DNA of 64,000 bases. Source: Rhinopomastus cyanomelas (taxonomy: Eukaryota > Chordata > Aves > Bucerotiformes > Rhinopomastidae). Positions 13,045-23,742 of this stretch are shown in pieces. A program made the position numbers and the translations under genes. A model generated the notes under the pieces. The model ran no database searches. It was not told the origin of the DNA and was given only the letters and a program-made list of their open reading frames with translations. The stretch covers positions 295,839-359,838 of the forward strand of contig VXBP01005607.1 in the NCBI GenBank assembly GCA_013400115.1, in the 5' to 3' direction. The stretch's first letter is position 1. Every line of letters begins with the position of its first letter.

Positions 13045-13403
13045 GGGAAGGAAAGTATTTCAACACCTCCCTTATCAGGAGAGGCTGAGGGAGCTGGGTC
13101 TCTTGAGCTTGGAGGAGACTGAGGGGTGACCTCACTGATGCTTCTAAATGCGTGAAGTGTGGATGGAGCCAGGCTGTGCTCAGTGTCATCTAATGATAGG
13201 ACAAAGGGCAGTGGGTGTGAGCTGGAACATAAGTGAGAAGGAACTTCTGCATGATGAGGATGACAGAGCACTGGAAGGGGCTGTCCAGGGAGGTTGTGGA
13301 GTGTCCTTCTCACTTGGTCTAGGTGATCCTGCTGTTGCAGGCAGATTGGACTAGATGATCTTTCGAGGTCCCTTCCAATCCATAGTGGTTCTATGATTCT
13401 ATG
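13045..13403 (+). mobile_element. CR1 LINE 3' fragment with internal deletion
   Basis: Begins in the ORF2 region that reads GAGGAGAGGCTGAGGGAGC, covers the C-terminal ORF2 block, skips part of it around 13305, and ends with the ATTCTATG octamer repeat typical of CR1 3' ends. Confidence 0.9.
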
Positions 13404-13535
13404 AGATGTTTAAAATCTGCCTGAACATGTTCCTGTGCAACTTGGTCTAGGTGATCCTGCTGTGGTGGGGGGATTGGACTGGATGATCTTTTGAAGTCCC
13501 TTCCAATCCCTCATGATTCTATGATTCATGTGATT
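13404..13535 (+). mobile_element. CR1 LINE 3' fragment, second tandem copy
   Basis: Starts directly at the octamer end of the previous copy, with AGATGTTTAAAATCTGCCTG, and ends again in ATTCTATGATTC. It is either a second insertion into the tail or an unequal exchange that supplied the piece missing from the first copy. Confidence 0.88.
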
Positions 13536-13591
13536 GTGATAACATTGTTTTTTAATGTTCTCAAGTCTTTTGCCCTTTTAGAATGAGAGGG

Positions 13592-13620
13592 TCATAGAAT
13601 CTATTGGGTTGGAAGGGAAT
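13592..13620 (-). mobile_element. CR1 tail remnant
   Basis: Very short antisense tail (TCATAGAATCTATTGGGTTG followed by GAAGGGA). Recognisable only from the pattern of longer copies. Confidence 0.55.
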
Positions 13621-14873
13621 AGCGTAAGGATTTTGATGCTCTCATCTTACTATTCCCTATCTTAATGTACATTAACATTTTTAAACTGGAATTTTTTTAT
13701 TCTGGAAAAAATTCACTTGACAACAACGTGACATTTTCCTTGTTTTATTGCACTAGTGATGCTCCTGGTAGCTAGACAAATTTTTGTTGAGGTAGCTTTT
13801 CGTTTTGCAGCAGTGAAGCCGAGTTAAGCAATTTCTACCTGCTTATTCTGGCCGTTGTGGTGCAGTTGGCTGCTACCTGCCACCCACAAGGCTGTCGCAG
13901 CTCTAGAGACAGGGGGACAGGGAGAGCTGCATTTGTAACTGGATTAAAAATACAATCCAGGGTAAGAATAACCCTGAAATTATTGGGTGGTTTTAAACCA
14001 CTTCATTAAAATGGTTCATGCTCTTGCCATGCTTTTCTTTCCGTTAACTAGAAGAAAAGGTATAATATTTGTAGATGTACTAGATCAATTAAGGAAACAA
14101 TAATTACAGAAAGTAATTATCTTTTTTGTAATAGAGGTTGTACATGTAGTTTATGTGTTTATTATATTCTTCCCCTTCAGACTCCTAAAACACAGTCAAC
14201 TTTTATACCTGTAAAAGAGTCTAAGAGCACTCATTTTAACTTTATGGGCTCTGAAACCACTGTAACCAGAGTGTGTGGAGCTAGGATTGCAGTATCGAAA
14301 TCGAACGGCTCAGAATTCTGTCAAATAACAAGTCCTCTCTAAAAATTAAGCCTTTTTCTCCTTTCAAAACTGTATGTTTTATTTGTATCTAAACAGGTTT
14401 ATTAGGTGAGAATCTGTTGAGCATGGAACTTTTACATTTTAATACCGTGTCCCTTTAGAATAACTAGCAAAGCAGCATCGATTGTAATGCTGTTTGCGGA
14501 GCGGCTTTTTTTTCAGGCTAGTAATTCCCTTTAATATATGTTAGCCCTGGCAGCCTGGTGAACTGTTTGTACTGTTTCTGAATGCGTAATGCACCAGGCT
14601 GAACTCTTTTGAAGGCGCTCGGGCTGCAGCAGTCACAGTCACACCAAAGTGCTGTTCAGAGAAAACACAGATATGCGTTGGAATAGACTTTTTACTGTAC
14701 TAGACTTTCAGAACAGGGGCAAGTAATTAGTCTCCACTGCACCAGGGAAGGGCAAGCAGTTATGATGTGTTGTAGCTGCTGGTTGTGTAGCAAGTTGTAC
14801 TTGGAATACTGACTACAAAACATCCTGCCTTCTGCAGCCAAAATTACGCGTTCGTGGTGTAATGGAGACTTAA

Positions 14874-14944
14874 TAGAATCATAGAATCATCAGGGATTGG
14901 AAGGGACCCCAAAAGATCATCTAGTCCAATCCCCCTGCCAGAGC
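14874..14944 (-). mobile_element. CR1 LINE tail fragment
   Basis: Antisense 3' tail only: octamers, then GGGATTGGAAGGGACCCC, then the CTAGTCCAATCCCCCTGCCA block. Confidence 0.88.
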
Positions 14945-15870
14945 TTTTGAAAAATAAACATCTTAGGAAAATTGTGGGTCATCTTTTTTAAACAAAGCTG
15001 TTTTGAAAAGAAAATACATTAATGACCCCTTGAAATTCTGTATTATGTTAATGCATAGAGTAAAGCCACTTAGAGTTTAAATAGTTGTGAAGTACTTGCC
15101 TTTTCTTTCTTTGTAGCTATGTAAGAAGAATTAAAATCTGCTTTGTGTGCTGGTTTTGTGTTCGGGGGGCACTTGAGCCATCGGTTATATTCGCCACCTC
15201 TCAAAACTCAACACCCCCCTAATCTCCCCCCAAAAATCATAATGCCCAAAGTTCTGTTCAGTCACTTGTAAAAGCAGGGCTTAATTACACTTGTGAGCGC
15301 TGTATTTTGACAATTAATGAGTCAAACCAGTCCTCATTATATTTTATTGTACTTAAAACATAGTGAGGCTGGAACCTGGCCAGTAGGGGTTCTCTGTAAA
15401 CTCTGGCTGATGTGTTTCTCTCGATGGAACAGTAGAGCGTTGTTGTTCCAGAGCATTGAGCTTTGTTTAAAAATGAATGGATGAACTGGTGCTTTAATCT
15501 TCCTAATGCAGAGCAGAAAGACAACGTGCACCTAAGCATCTGCACAAATGCTGTCGGGTCACTGTGTCTTCAGGCCTGTTGGTCAGTTCACCTTGACCTT
15601 GTTTGCGGTTGGATTTGTACCGCTGTTACGGTTGATACCGAGCTGATGTTTAGAACAGTCTGATACCCGAGAGGATTTAGAGTTTCTGGTGTGTGTCCTA
15701 CTGGAGTATGAATATTTCTCAAGAAAATGGTATTGTACAGAAAACAGTCTGGATTATCTAGGATGACCTAACTTTAAATGGCCAGGTCACTGTGGTGACA
15801 GTGACACTTCTCTGTCCACCGTCACAGAATGTATAGGCGTTGCTGTAATTACTTGATGAATATGATGGTT

Positions 15871-15949
15871 AGAATCACAGAACATCAGGGATTGGGAGGG
15901 ACCTTGAAGGATCATCTAGTGCAGTCCCCCTGCCAGAGCAGGATCACCC
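15871..15949 (-). mobile_element. CR1 LINE tail fragment
   Basis: Antisense 3' tail from AGAATCACAGAACATCAGGG to the CAGGATCACC block. A nearby open frame runs through it and is not a gene. Confidence 0.88.
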
Positions 15950-16411
15950 GACTTCCTGTTGTGTATCTGTTGTTTTCTGACAGAGGAATCTGTTTTGGCA
16001 GCTGTTACCATCCTCTGTTTCAGCTTCCAAGAGATAAATGCTGCAATTGCTTCATGAGCTTCCATGGGCTTTGTGAGACCTTCCACACAGCCGAGCTAGG
16101 GGAACGTACTGTAGTAACTAGCTCTTCATCAGGGGGTTTTCAGTTTTGCTTGGTTTTTCTCCTTTTCCCTGCAGTTGTCTTGAGTGTGACTTGCTTGAGT
16201 AACTAGTCAAATGCAAGCTCCCCTCCTTTTTAAAGTAAAAAAGAACAATACAAGTTAAAAATAGAGTGTATTTTGTTTTCTAAGCTAGGTAGTTGATGGT
16301 TAATTTGAAGGAAGAAGGGTGAAAGATATGAAATACATCTTTGTTTGTCCTGTACTCTGAAGTCTTTAGTGGTCTCTCTGTGCAACTGAATGCTTGTGCA
16401 TTGACTGTGAT

Positions 16412-16638
16412 GAAGGGAGTAGAACATCTCCCTGATGAGGAAAGCTGAGGGAGCTGGAGAAGAAGAGACTGAGGGGTGACCTCATTAATGATGAAATACG
16501 TGAAGGGCAGATGTCAGGAGGATGGAGCCAGGCTCCTGTGCAACTTGGTCTAGGTGATCCTACTGTGGCAGGAGGATTGCACTAGATGATCCTTTGAGGC
16601 CCCTTCCAATCCCTAATGTTCTGTGATTCAGTGATTTA
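16412..16638 (+). mobile_element. CR1 LINE 3' fragment with internal deletion
   Basis: Sense copy that jumps from the GGATGGAGCCAGGCTC block straight to the CTGTGCAACTTGGTCTAGG block, losing about 180 bp of ORF2. It ends about 75 bp before the exon 6 acceptor. Confidence 0.88.
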
Positions 16639-16713
16639 GCATTAATTCAAATAACATTTCTAGTTCTGGAAAGACACATCCTTAAATGACTTTTTTTGCC
16701 ATTTCTTTTAAAG

Positions 16714-16862
16714 AACAATATTCAAGCATCAGACGTTCTTAAAACCGAAATGGGTGATTTGAAGAAGAAGCATGATGAGGCTGCTTCAAAAGTTCTCCAG
16801 CTTGAAGAAGATATCATGACTGTTACTCAAAAAGCCATTGCAAAGGAAACTGAGTTAGACAG
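16714..16862 (+). CDS. TAX1BP1: TAX1BP1 exon 6 (coiled coil)
   Basis: Residues 205-253 plus two bases of Ser254. The first half is diverged from mammals (NNIQASDVLKTEMGD); the second half is conserved (QLEEDIMTVTQKAIAKETEL). Acceptor AAAG with AG at 16712-16713, donor GTATTT at 16863. A CR1 tail sits only about 50 bp downstream of the donor. Confidence 0.95.
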
Positions 16863-17058
16863 GTATTTAGTTATTTTGTTCCTTACCTTCCTTATTTATT
16901 GTTTCTTTGCCACTGCTGTGGCAGGGGGATTGGACTAGATGATCTTTCGAGGTCCCTTCCAATCCCTAATGATTCTGTGATTGTGTTTTTTTAAACTAAT
17001 AATTTTTACTGTATGCAGTGATTTTTCTGTATTAACAGTTAATTTGTCACTATCTTAG
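16863..17058 (+). other. TAX1BP1: TAX1BP1 intron 6
   Basis: 196-bp intron, more than a third of it the CR1 tail at 16912-16985. Acceptor TAG at 17056-17058. Confidence 0.9.
16912..16985 (+). mobile_element. CR1 LINE tail fragment
   Basis: Sense 3' tail only (CACTGCTGTGGCAGGGGGAT through GATTCTGTGATTGTG), inside a 196-bp intron. Confidence 0.9.
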
Positions 17059-17149
17059 TCTGAAGGACAAACTGAAGAAAATGCTGCTTGAGAAGGAGCA
17101 ACTTGAATGTGTGCTGAAGACAGAAAAGGATGAGAAAGAACTTTATAAG
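17059..17149 (+). CDS. TAX1BP1: TAX1BP1 exon 7 (coiled coil)
   Basis: Completes Ser254 and encodes residues 255-284, SLKDKLKKMLLEKEQLECVL followed by KTEKDEKELYK. Acceptor TAG at 17056-17058, donor GTAACT at 17150, ending in phase 0. In mammals the next exon begins VHLKNTEIEN; here the next recognisable exon is the one after that. Confidence 0.96.
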
Positions 17150-17914
17150 GTAACTTTATTTCTTGTACCTGTATGCATTGGAAATGAAGTCTCTTGAAAT
17201 AAAGGTAATAACATTTTATAGACAAGTCTGATAAGTTGAGTTTGTTAAGGTGAAAAGGGAAATGAACAGATTTTATGATGGTTACATATGCTCTGGTATA
17301 AAAAATGAATGAGGAAAAAATCATCTGAATTCATAGCATGATATAAAAAAGGGCTTTAGGGAGAAGAAAGTATTACCAATTTGAAACTGCTGTAGTAACC
17401 AAAAATAATAGATGCTGGTGAGCAAATTCTTTAGTTGTACAGTGCATCACCCAGGAATTAGTTTTCTTACCACACTTTTTAATAAGTAAATGGCTTTTTG
17501 CTCTTCCTGGTCTCTGCATCCTAAATCCCTAATCTTCAGTTCCGTGCATAACTCTGAGAAGCTTTAGTAAGGTCCATATTGCACTGATGCTTTTACTAGC
17601 CTGACTGCTTTAGACACTTAAAACCTGCCTGGACACGTTCCTGTGAGACTTGATCTAAGTGGTCCTGCTGTGGCAGGGAGATTGGACTGGATGATCTTTG
17701 GAGGTCCCTTCCAATCCCCAGTGCTGTGTGATTCTGTAAAGCACCGTGAGGCATCTGTCTGCATTTTGTTCTCAGCACACAGGCCTTTTGGAGGCGTGGA
17801 CTTGTGCACTGCCTTTGGTTTGGAGGTAAAGCCAGCAGGAAGACTTGATCTTTTTGAATTTCAGATTATCCTAATCTCTCTACCAACCTTTATTCCCTCT
17901 CTTCTCTTTCTTAG
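17150..17914 (+). other. TAX1BP1: TAX1BP1 intron 7, position of a missing mammalian exon
   Basis: 765-bp intron. I read all three forward frames for the mammalian 62-residue exon (VHLKN..TTSSK) and found no trace. It holds one CR1 fragment (17611-17737). Exon 7 ends and exon 8 starts in phase 0, so direct joining keeps the frame. Acceptor TAG at 17912-17914. Confidence 0.85.
17611..17737 (+). mobile_element. CR1 LINE 3' fragment
   Basis: Sense CR1 3' end from the CACTTAAAACCTGCCTGG block to GTGTGATTCTGT. Located in the intron that lacks the mammalian exon. Confidence 0.88.
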
Positions 17915-18142
17915 GAGGATGCAAGTGTTTTAAAAGAACAGCTTCGGAAAGCTGAGGATCAGATCCAGGCTAGCAAGCAGGAAGCTGTCCTCATGTCGAA
18001 AGAGCTGAGCGACGCGGTAAACGTGCGCGATAAGACCATGGCAGATCTTCACAGCGCACGCCTGGAGAATGAGAAATTGAAAAAGCAGTTTGATGATGCT
18101 TTAGCTGAACTTAAGAAAGTCACAGCTTTGAAAAACGAGCAG
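17915..18142 (+). CDS. TAX1BP1: TAX1BP1 exon 8 (coiled coil)
   Basis: 76 in-phase codons, residues 285-360. The conserved core is KELSDAVNVRDKTMADLHSA then RLENEKLKKQ; the 3' part (DDALAELKKVTALKNEQ) is diverged from mammals. Coiled-coil composition throughout. Acceptor TTAG, donor GTGAGC at 18143. The exon is GC-richer than its flanks. Confidence 0.97.
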
Positions 18143-18591
18143 GTGAGCTGACAGTGTTTAGTGCTGAAGTTTGTCTCTGCTTATGAGATAAATACCACAG
18201 TAGCATTAAAAAATCAATTCTGAGAATAAAATTGGATTGGTAGAATTTTTTTACAATCTTCCCTCATTGAATTCTCTTGATTCTTACTGGTCCTTTCAAT
18301 ATTTGTGGTCAAAGTTAATTTACTTCTGTGTTTTCAAGTGTAAAAATACTCACTTGGTGGAAAGTGTCTTGACTTTTTTTGTCTTGGACAGAAGTCTAGT
18401 GGGCTTGGAATGGAGTTCAGCACGCAGCTCTGTGCTCTGCTACCCTATTCCTTTCCTCCCCACAAAGAAAATGAGAACTTGTGTTCTTACATAGGGCATT
18501 ATGCTTTTTTTAATTGAAAAAAGGCTTTTTTGGGAAGTAGTGGCATTTGAACAAAAGGGAGAGCAGTCTCTAAGGGTTTTTATTTTTTAAG
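18143..18591 (+). other. TAX1BP1: TAX1BP1 intron 8
   Basis: 449 bp of unique sequence. Nothing recognised in it. Acceptor AAG at 18589-18591 after a T-rich tract. Confidence 0.88.
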
Positions 18592-18738
18592 GAAACTTCA
18601 AACACAGTGGAGCAGGAACTGCGCAGAGAAGTCGAAGATCTGAAGCTTCGTCTGCAAATGGCTGCTGACCATTACAAAGAAAAATTCAAAGAATGCCAAA
18701 AACTTCAAAAGCAAGTAAACAGATTTACAGAGCAGGCA
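18592..18738 (+). CDS. TAX1BP1: TAX1BP1 exon 9 (most conserved coiled coil)
   Basis: 49 in-phase codons, residues 361-409. EQELRREVEDLKLRLQMAAD and HYKEKFKECQKLQKQ are almost identical to mammals, making this the best conserved part of the coiled coil and the likely oligomerisation core. Ends RFTEQA. Donor GTAAGT at 18739. Confidence 0.98.
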
Positions 18739-19938
18739 GTAAGTACAGTGAGAGAAGTTGCACTTGCTTTTTGTAACTTTTCAGCCTTCTTTAATTTCCT
18801 TAATTCACTGCAAATCCCAGTGCTCTCGGAGAGGACTGAAGCGTGTGGCAGGCAGTGGTTCTGCCATAATGCTCCGTAACGGTGCTGTCAGTCTCTTTAG
18901 CTGCTTGTTGAAGGCAAAGACAGGGTTTACAGTTAGGGCTGTGTGTAGATAGCCAAGAGTGGGCCTGTAATTGTAAGGAAGAACTCCTGAACTTTGAAAA
19001 TGAAGTGGGGAAAAGTCATAATTACCTCTGTTCGTACCGCTACCACAAAATGAAAAACCAAACCCAAAAGTTGGGTTTATAAGCAGCTCAGAGGTCGCTA
19101 TCAAAGCGGGAAGACGTTCCCACTCCTCAGTGTGTAGTTGTGTTCTGTACTTTATGTTCTTACTGTTGTTCTAAGCTTAGCTTCCTGAGTAAATGAGGCT
19201 TTTGCAACGATGCTGTGAATCTTACACCACCTAGTAACTGAACCTGTTAGCGTGTTTCAAACAGGCTTGACAGCAGAGTTCTTTGGAATTTTGTGGAAAT
19301 TATGAGTGAGTTGGAGGGGCTCTCGGGGAGAGGAAGAGGTGTATGAGCGATGGCAGGATGTACAGATGCGGGGTCTTCTAAACAGATGTTTCTGCTCTCC
19401 GCAGAACAAGTGGGGTGGTTACCCAGCTTCAGTCCAGAGATCACTTTTAACAGTGCTTTTCTCATCCAGAAGGTCAATGGTGAAAGACACGTCCTGTCGG
19501 AATGCCTGTGGCTTTTCCTGTCAAATCCTTGCCATATTTGGCTGTGTTTTACCTCTGCAAACAAACTGTTTGGCAGCAGCAGTTCAGCACCCGCTAGGAA
19601 CACAGACTCCATTTTCTAATGGACTGTTAGATAGCAGTTGGTGGGTCTAAGTGTAACTAGAAAATGGGATATTTTGAATAGTTTGCTGACACATCTCTAA
19701 CCGTTTGTTGAGAATTCTGTTTCTAGGGAAAAAGAACTTTATAAAAGTTATAAAAATCAAAGTCTGGGACGATTTCAATGTTCGTAGGATTAAATGTTGT
19801 CATTTGTATTATTAACTCCTGTTTCAGTGAGAGATTCCATCTAGTCACAGTTTGGAGACGATAGTGCAAAGTATCTGTTGCTACTTCTTGCCTTGGCTTT
19901 CATTTCATTAAATACCAAACACATTTCTTTTCACAAAG
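18739..19938 (+). other. TAX1BP1: TAX1BP1 intron 9
   Basis: 1.2 kb of unique sequence with no CR1 and no recognised element. Open frames around 19247-19650 on both strands overlap each other and show no homology. Acceptor AAAG at 19935-19938. Confidence 0.85.
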
Positions 19939-20032
19939 AAACTCGCAGGGCATCAGCAGAAGCTGGCAGATGCATCTAACACTGAGAAAGCTGCTGCCCA
20001 TGTTAAAGACAAAAAGTTGCCTGCAACTCCAG
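19939..20032 (+). CDS. TAX1BP1: TAX1BP1 exon 10 (linker)
   Basis: Residues 410-440 plus one base of codon 441. KLAGHQQKLADASNTEKAAA then HVKDKKLPATP aligns with the poorly conserved mammalian linker KKTGNQQKVNDASVNTDPAT. Acceptor AAAG, donor GTATCA at 20033. Called from alignment position, matching phase and splice sites rather than strong identity. Confidence 0.88.
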
Positions 20033-21240
20033 GTATCAATGTTGTTTGCTTGATGTTGTCTTATTTGTACCAACCTGCAAGTGCTGTCTGTGTGATCTGT
20101 GTAGTCCCTAGTAGTACTCGTAGTGTAAAGTAGCTGGGCTTATGTTTCAGTTAAGCAGTGCTGGGCAATGTGAGAAAGTCTTGTGTCTTCTTTCTGGTAG
20201 TAGCAGTCATAAATAATTCCATTTATTTCTTAAAAACCCAGTCAAAGTGCCAGTAAGACTGAACTCTTTAATCTCTCCTTGATAATTAACGCATAGCCAA
20301 GCTAATAGTTAATTAAAAAGCTCCATCCTCCCCAGATTGTGTGCAAATAGCATGGGAATTGTACAGTCATGTTGGAATACTGTCTGCTGTAAAATCAGAT
20401 CCGCTGTGAAGTTCTGATTATGTGATGTCAAGGCCAAGTCTCTGTAGTATTCTCATAATTTATTAGAGAATGTTTAATAATCTTATAATTTTAATAAGTT
20501 CTTATGCAAGTAATCTTCTAAAATATAAACCAGACGGTTTTAATCGATGACCTTACTCAATGAAAACACAGAAATGACACTAAATGCTGATGAAGTTTTG
20601 TGTTGCTTTATAATTAACATATCCATTCTGTCTGTAGAGGCTACTGGTGGTGGGTTTTCTCCTGTCTTATGTAAATAGGAGAGTACCCTAAAGCAAATAA
20701 AATCCCAGCAGTCTCAATTCCGTTATGTGATGGAGTCTCCTTCTCTGGAGATGTTTAAACCCACCTGTACATGTTCCTGTGCGACTAGGTGATCCTGCTC
20801 TGGCAGGGGGATTGGACTAGATGATCTTTTGAGGTCCCTTCCAACCCCTAATACTCTGTGATTCCATGAGAGGCAGTAGATTGCTGAAGCAACTCATGGT
20901 GTTACAGAACATTAGATGTGTAGCGTGACACCACGTGTAGTCTGGAGCTGCGGGGAGACTTGTTAGCTTTTATGACACTGTCCTTTGTGTGTAGTCTGTG
21001 CACATATTTATGCTCCTCTTCAGTGAGCACGAGCTCTGAACACACACGTGCCAGTGTGACTGCTGGTGTGATCAGCTCGGTGACACTGCTTGTCTCTGAT
21101 TTTAACCCCTTGCCTGGCTGACGTGGAGCACTCCGTCATCCTTGATGCACCGTCAGCTGTGGCCTGTCACCTCTCTCACACAGACTTCATCTGCAGACCC
21201 AAACAAATCAATGCTCCTGTTTTTTCTTCGCTGTTTGCAG
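20033..21240 (+). other. TAX1BP1: TAX1BP1 intron 10
   Basis: 1.2 kb, with one CR1 fragment (20731-20869). Otherwise unique. Acceptor CAG at 21238-21240. Confidence 0.88.
20731..20869 (+). mobile_element. CR1 LINE 3' fragment
   Basis: Sense CR1 3' end from TGGAGTCTCCTTCTCTGG to ACTCTGTGATTCCATGA, with a small deletion in the CTTGGTCTAGG block. Confidence 0.9.
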
Positions 21241-21359
21241 TCAGCCCCATTTCAACTGACATAGTTTCGGAATTCGTGGTAAAGGAGCAAGTACGTGAAA
21301 TGAATAAAGAAATTGCTGAGAAAGCAGAGAAGTATAAGAAATGCAAGCAGATGCTGTCA
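21241..21359 (+). CDS. TAX1BP1: TAX1BP1 exon 11 (coiled coil)
   Basis: Completes Val441 and encodes residues 442-480. SPISTDIVSEFVVKEQVREM then NKEIAEKAEKYKKCKQMLS aligns with mammalian VCEMTKEIADKTEKYNKCKQ. Acceptor CAG at 21238-21240. Donor GTAAGT starts at 21360 directly after TCA, which keeps phase 0 with exon 12 (DEKMKC). Confidence 0.94.
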
Positions 21360-22431
21360 GTAAGTAAATGTCTGCTTTGGAAAGCTGAACAGAAAGTAGC
21401 TGCAGGTGCTAAGCCCTCAGACTTTTCCAGCTGAGCTGCCTTGTGTGATAAACTGTGGTTGTGGTTCAAGGCTTCACACTCAAAACCTTACTGTGTTAGT
21501 TAGTCACTGCCTGATTACCTGTGGTGGTAGAAAGTCCAGGTGAGGACTGGTCAGGAAAACCCAGCTGCAGTAAAACAGATTATCTAGGTGATCCTGCTGT
21601 GCCAAGGGGATTGGACTAGTGCTTATCTGGTGTGTAGCTGAAGTGCAGTAACTCCTCCAGATCTGTCTGGAGCTTCTGCAGTGTTCTGATGTCCAGGTGG
21701 GGGCTGCCAGTGGCTTGGGCTCAGTCATGCATCAAGGCCTTTCTGTGCTTCTGTGGACTGAGTGCTGCAGCCACATCAGTGATGCCCTTAAAATCTTAAC
21801 GTCTGCCAGTCCCGACTTGACTTTCATCCAGCCAGTTTAGGAGTGTGTGTGTGATGGAGTATCCCATTGGTGACGCTGGTGAAACATCCACTGCTGTAGA
21901 ACCGTTCAAGAATTGCTTGCTGGGTGCTGCCTTCTGTTCATCTTCTTTCTGTTACTGATCACTGTCAACTAATTGTGTTTTGGTGTGTTCTCCAGGATGT
22001 AGCAACTGTCCTGTAACTCTGCTCATTACCCTGTCTGTGGAGACCCTGCCTTAGCTTCTGCTGGCTAGTACTGATGCTCGAGGAAAGCTTTGCCTTTGAC
22101 CTTCTGGATGAAAGATGTCTAGGCTGTGCAAGCTGCACAGGGCAGGCTTTGTACTGAAGTGAGAAACGTGACCGGATAATCTCGGTTACAGTACAGCATT
22201 AGGGTGCAAAGAAGCTTGGAGGTGTGAGGCTGAAGGGGTAGATCAGCTTATGGACTGCTCAGGCAAGGCAACAGAAGTGAACCTGGTTTATGCAGTGCTC
22301 AGTGGCCCTGTCCTCTTCCAGTCTTGAGACAGATCTGATTTCTTGGGGACGTTACCCAGTGTCACGCGGGGTTGGGAGAGGAAAGATCTTAAAACTGCAA
22401 ATGTGTCATGCTGTGGTATAAACTGCTTTAG
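21360..22431 (+). other. TAX1BP1: TAX1BP1 intron 11
   Basis: 1.07 kb, unique except for a short CR1 remnant at 21584-21620. Acceptor TAG at 22429-22431. Confidence 0.87.
21584..21620 (+). mobile_element. CR1 remnant
   Basis: Short sense piece, CTAGGTGATCCTGCTGTGCC followed by AAGGGGATTGGACTAG. The rest of the tail is gone. Confidence 0.7.
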
Positions 22432-22557
22432 GATGAGAAGATGAAATGCAGTGTCTATGCTGATGAACTAGCTAAACTGGAGCTGAAGTGGAAGGAGCAA
22501 GTGAAAATCAATGAGGGTATGAAGTTGCAGCTGGCAGCCATGGAGGACCAGTATAAA
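22432..22557 (+). CDS. TAX1BP1: TAX1BP1 exon 12 (coiled coil)
   Basis: 42 in-phase codons, residues 481-522: DEKMKCSVYADELAKLELKW then KEQVKINEGMKLQLAAMEDQ and YK. Closely matches mammalian DEKAKCNKYADELAKMELKW. Acceptor TAG, donor GTAAGT at 22558. Confidence 0.97.
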
Positions 22558-23742
22558 GTAAGTGGCAGATTCTGTTCATGACAATCAATGACACCCTGGT
22601 TGTTTCTCCTTTCTAATGAAGAGTTTTAATGGAGGGGGGAGGGACACCCCACTAAGTGTCATTTTGCGTGTAAGTAGATTTGATTTGTACTTGTAGACAC
22701 AACACTCTCTTGAAATGCTTCTTGACCACTGCAGTAATGTCCAGTACTTTGAATAAACTCGAGCGATACGCGATGAGCGATACGCTGCTTTGAAAATCAT
22801 CATGAGCCCTTCGTAGAGAACGATTGTTACTTAAATAATTTTCAAGTAAGGAGGAGACCTGGAAGAATTGTTAAATGTCAGTTGCATCTCCTCCCAGACT
22901 ACCCAACAGAGGCACAAGGTTGATGCTTGTGAAACAAATTTGGTGTCTCTGAGGTAGGAGGAAGTTTGGGTTCTCTCAGTTCTGTGATGCAATGTAAGAA
23001 CGGGAAAGAAGTGAGTAAAATCACTGAAACGCCAGTGGACTCCGTAAAAAATGTTCATAGATCCATAGAATGGCTTCAGTTGGAAGGGACCTCAGTGGTC
23101 ATCGAGTTCCAACCCCCCTGCTTTAGGCAGGGACATTTCTCACTAGACCACATTGCCCAGAGCCCATCCAACCTGGCCCTGAACGCCTCCACGAAGGGGG
23201 CGTCCGCAGCCTCTCTCGGCAGCCTGTTCCCGAGCCTCACCGCGCTCACGGTGAGGAATTTCTTCCAGAGATCTAATACAAATCTACCCTCTTTTAGCTT
23301 GAAACCATTTTCCCTTGTCCCATCACTAGAGTCCCTCATAGAGTCCCACTGTAGCTGTCCTGTAGGCCCTCCTCAGGTAGCAGAAGGCTGCTCTGGGGTC
23401 CCCCAGGGGATGAGATGAGCCTTCCAACCGTGAGCTGTGTGTAGCAGTGGTGTCTTTCCTACCATTAGTGTCACTAGCACTATTCCTTGGTTTTCACCTA
23501 GGATTTTATAATCCTCTGTGCCAAAAACTGGCGAGAAAAGGCTGCTAACATACTGGCTTTACCCAGTAGATAAGCCTGGCAGGGCTGTTGGGTTTGACTT
23601 GTTGTACTACTAGATGTTGCTTTTAATGGGAGTAAATGAGGCGGGTTCCATCTGAAGGATGAACTTTGATGCTTTCACAAAAGGACATGCAGGTAGCTGC
23701 AGTTTTCACTAACACTGGCACCTTAAACCACTTTTCATGCAG
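22558..23742 (+). other. TAX1BP1: TAX1BP1 intron 12
   Basis: 1.2 kb. It holds a CR1 copy of a distinct subfamily (23056-23410, antisense) and a short direct repeat of GAGCGATACGC/GATACG type near 22760-22785. The rest is unique. Acceptor CAG at 23740-23742. Confidence 0.87.
23056..23410 (-). mobile_element. CR1 LINE 3' fragment, distinct subfamily
   Basis: Antisense copy. The reverse strand encodes a CR1 ORF2 C-terminus (DGTRENGFKLKEGRFVLDL, then RLGNRLPREAADAP) of a different subfamily from most copies here. The GC-rich ACCGCGCTCACGG block is kept, but reading frames are short. Confidence 0.9.

Larger units (their letters stand above)
6697..16713 (+). other. TAX1BP1: TAX1BP1 intron 5 (10 kb)
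   Basis: The largest intron fully inside the window. It is mostly unique and AT-rich. It contains a perfect 15-bp inverted repeat (8064-8099), a G/T-rich then A/C-rich strand-asymmetric block (10796-11035), a three-copy 29-bp tandem repeat (11345-11430) and seven CR1 fragments between 11851 and 16638. No extra exon is supported by homology. Confidence 0.9.
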
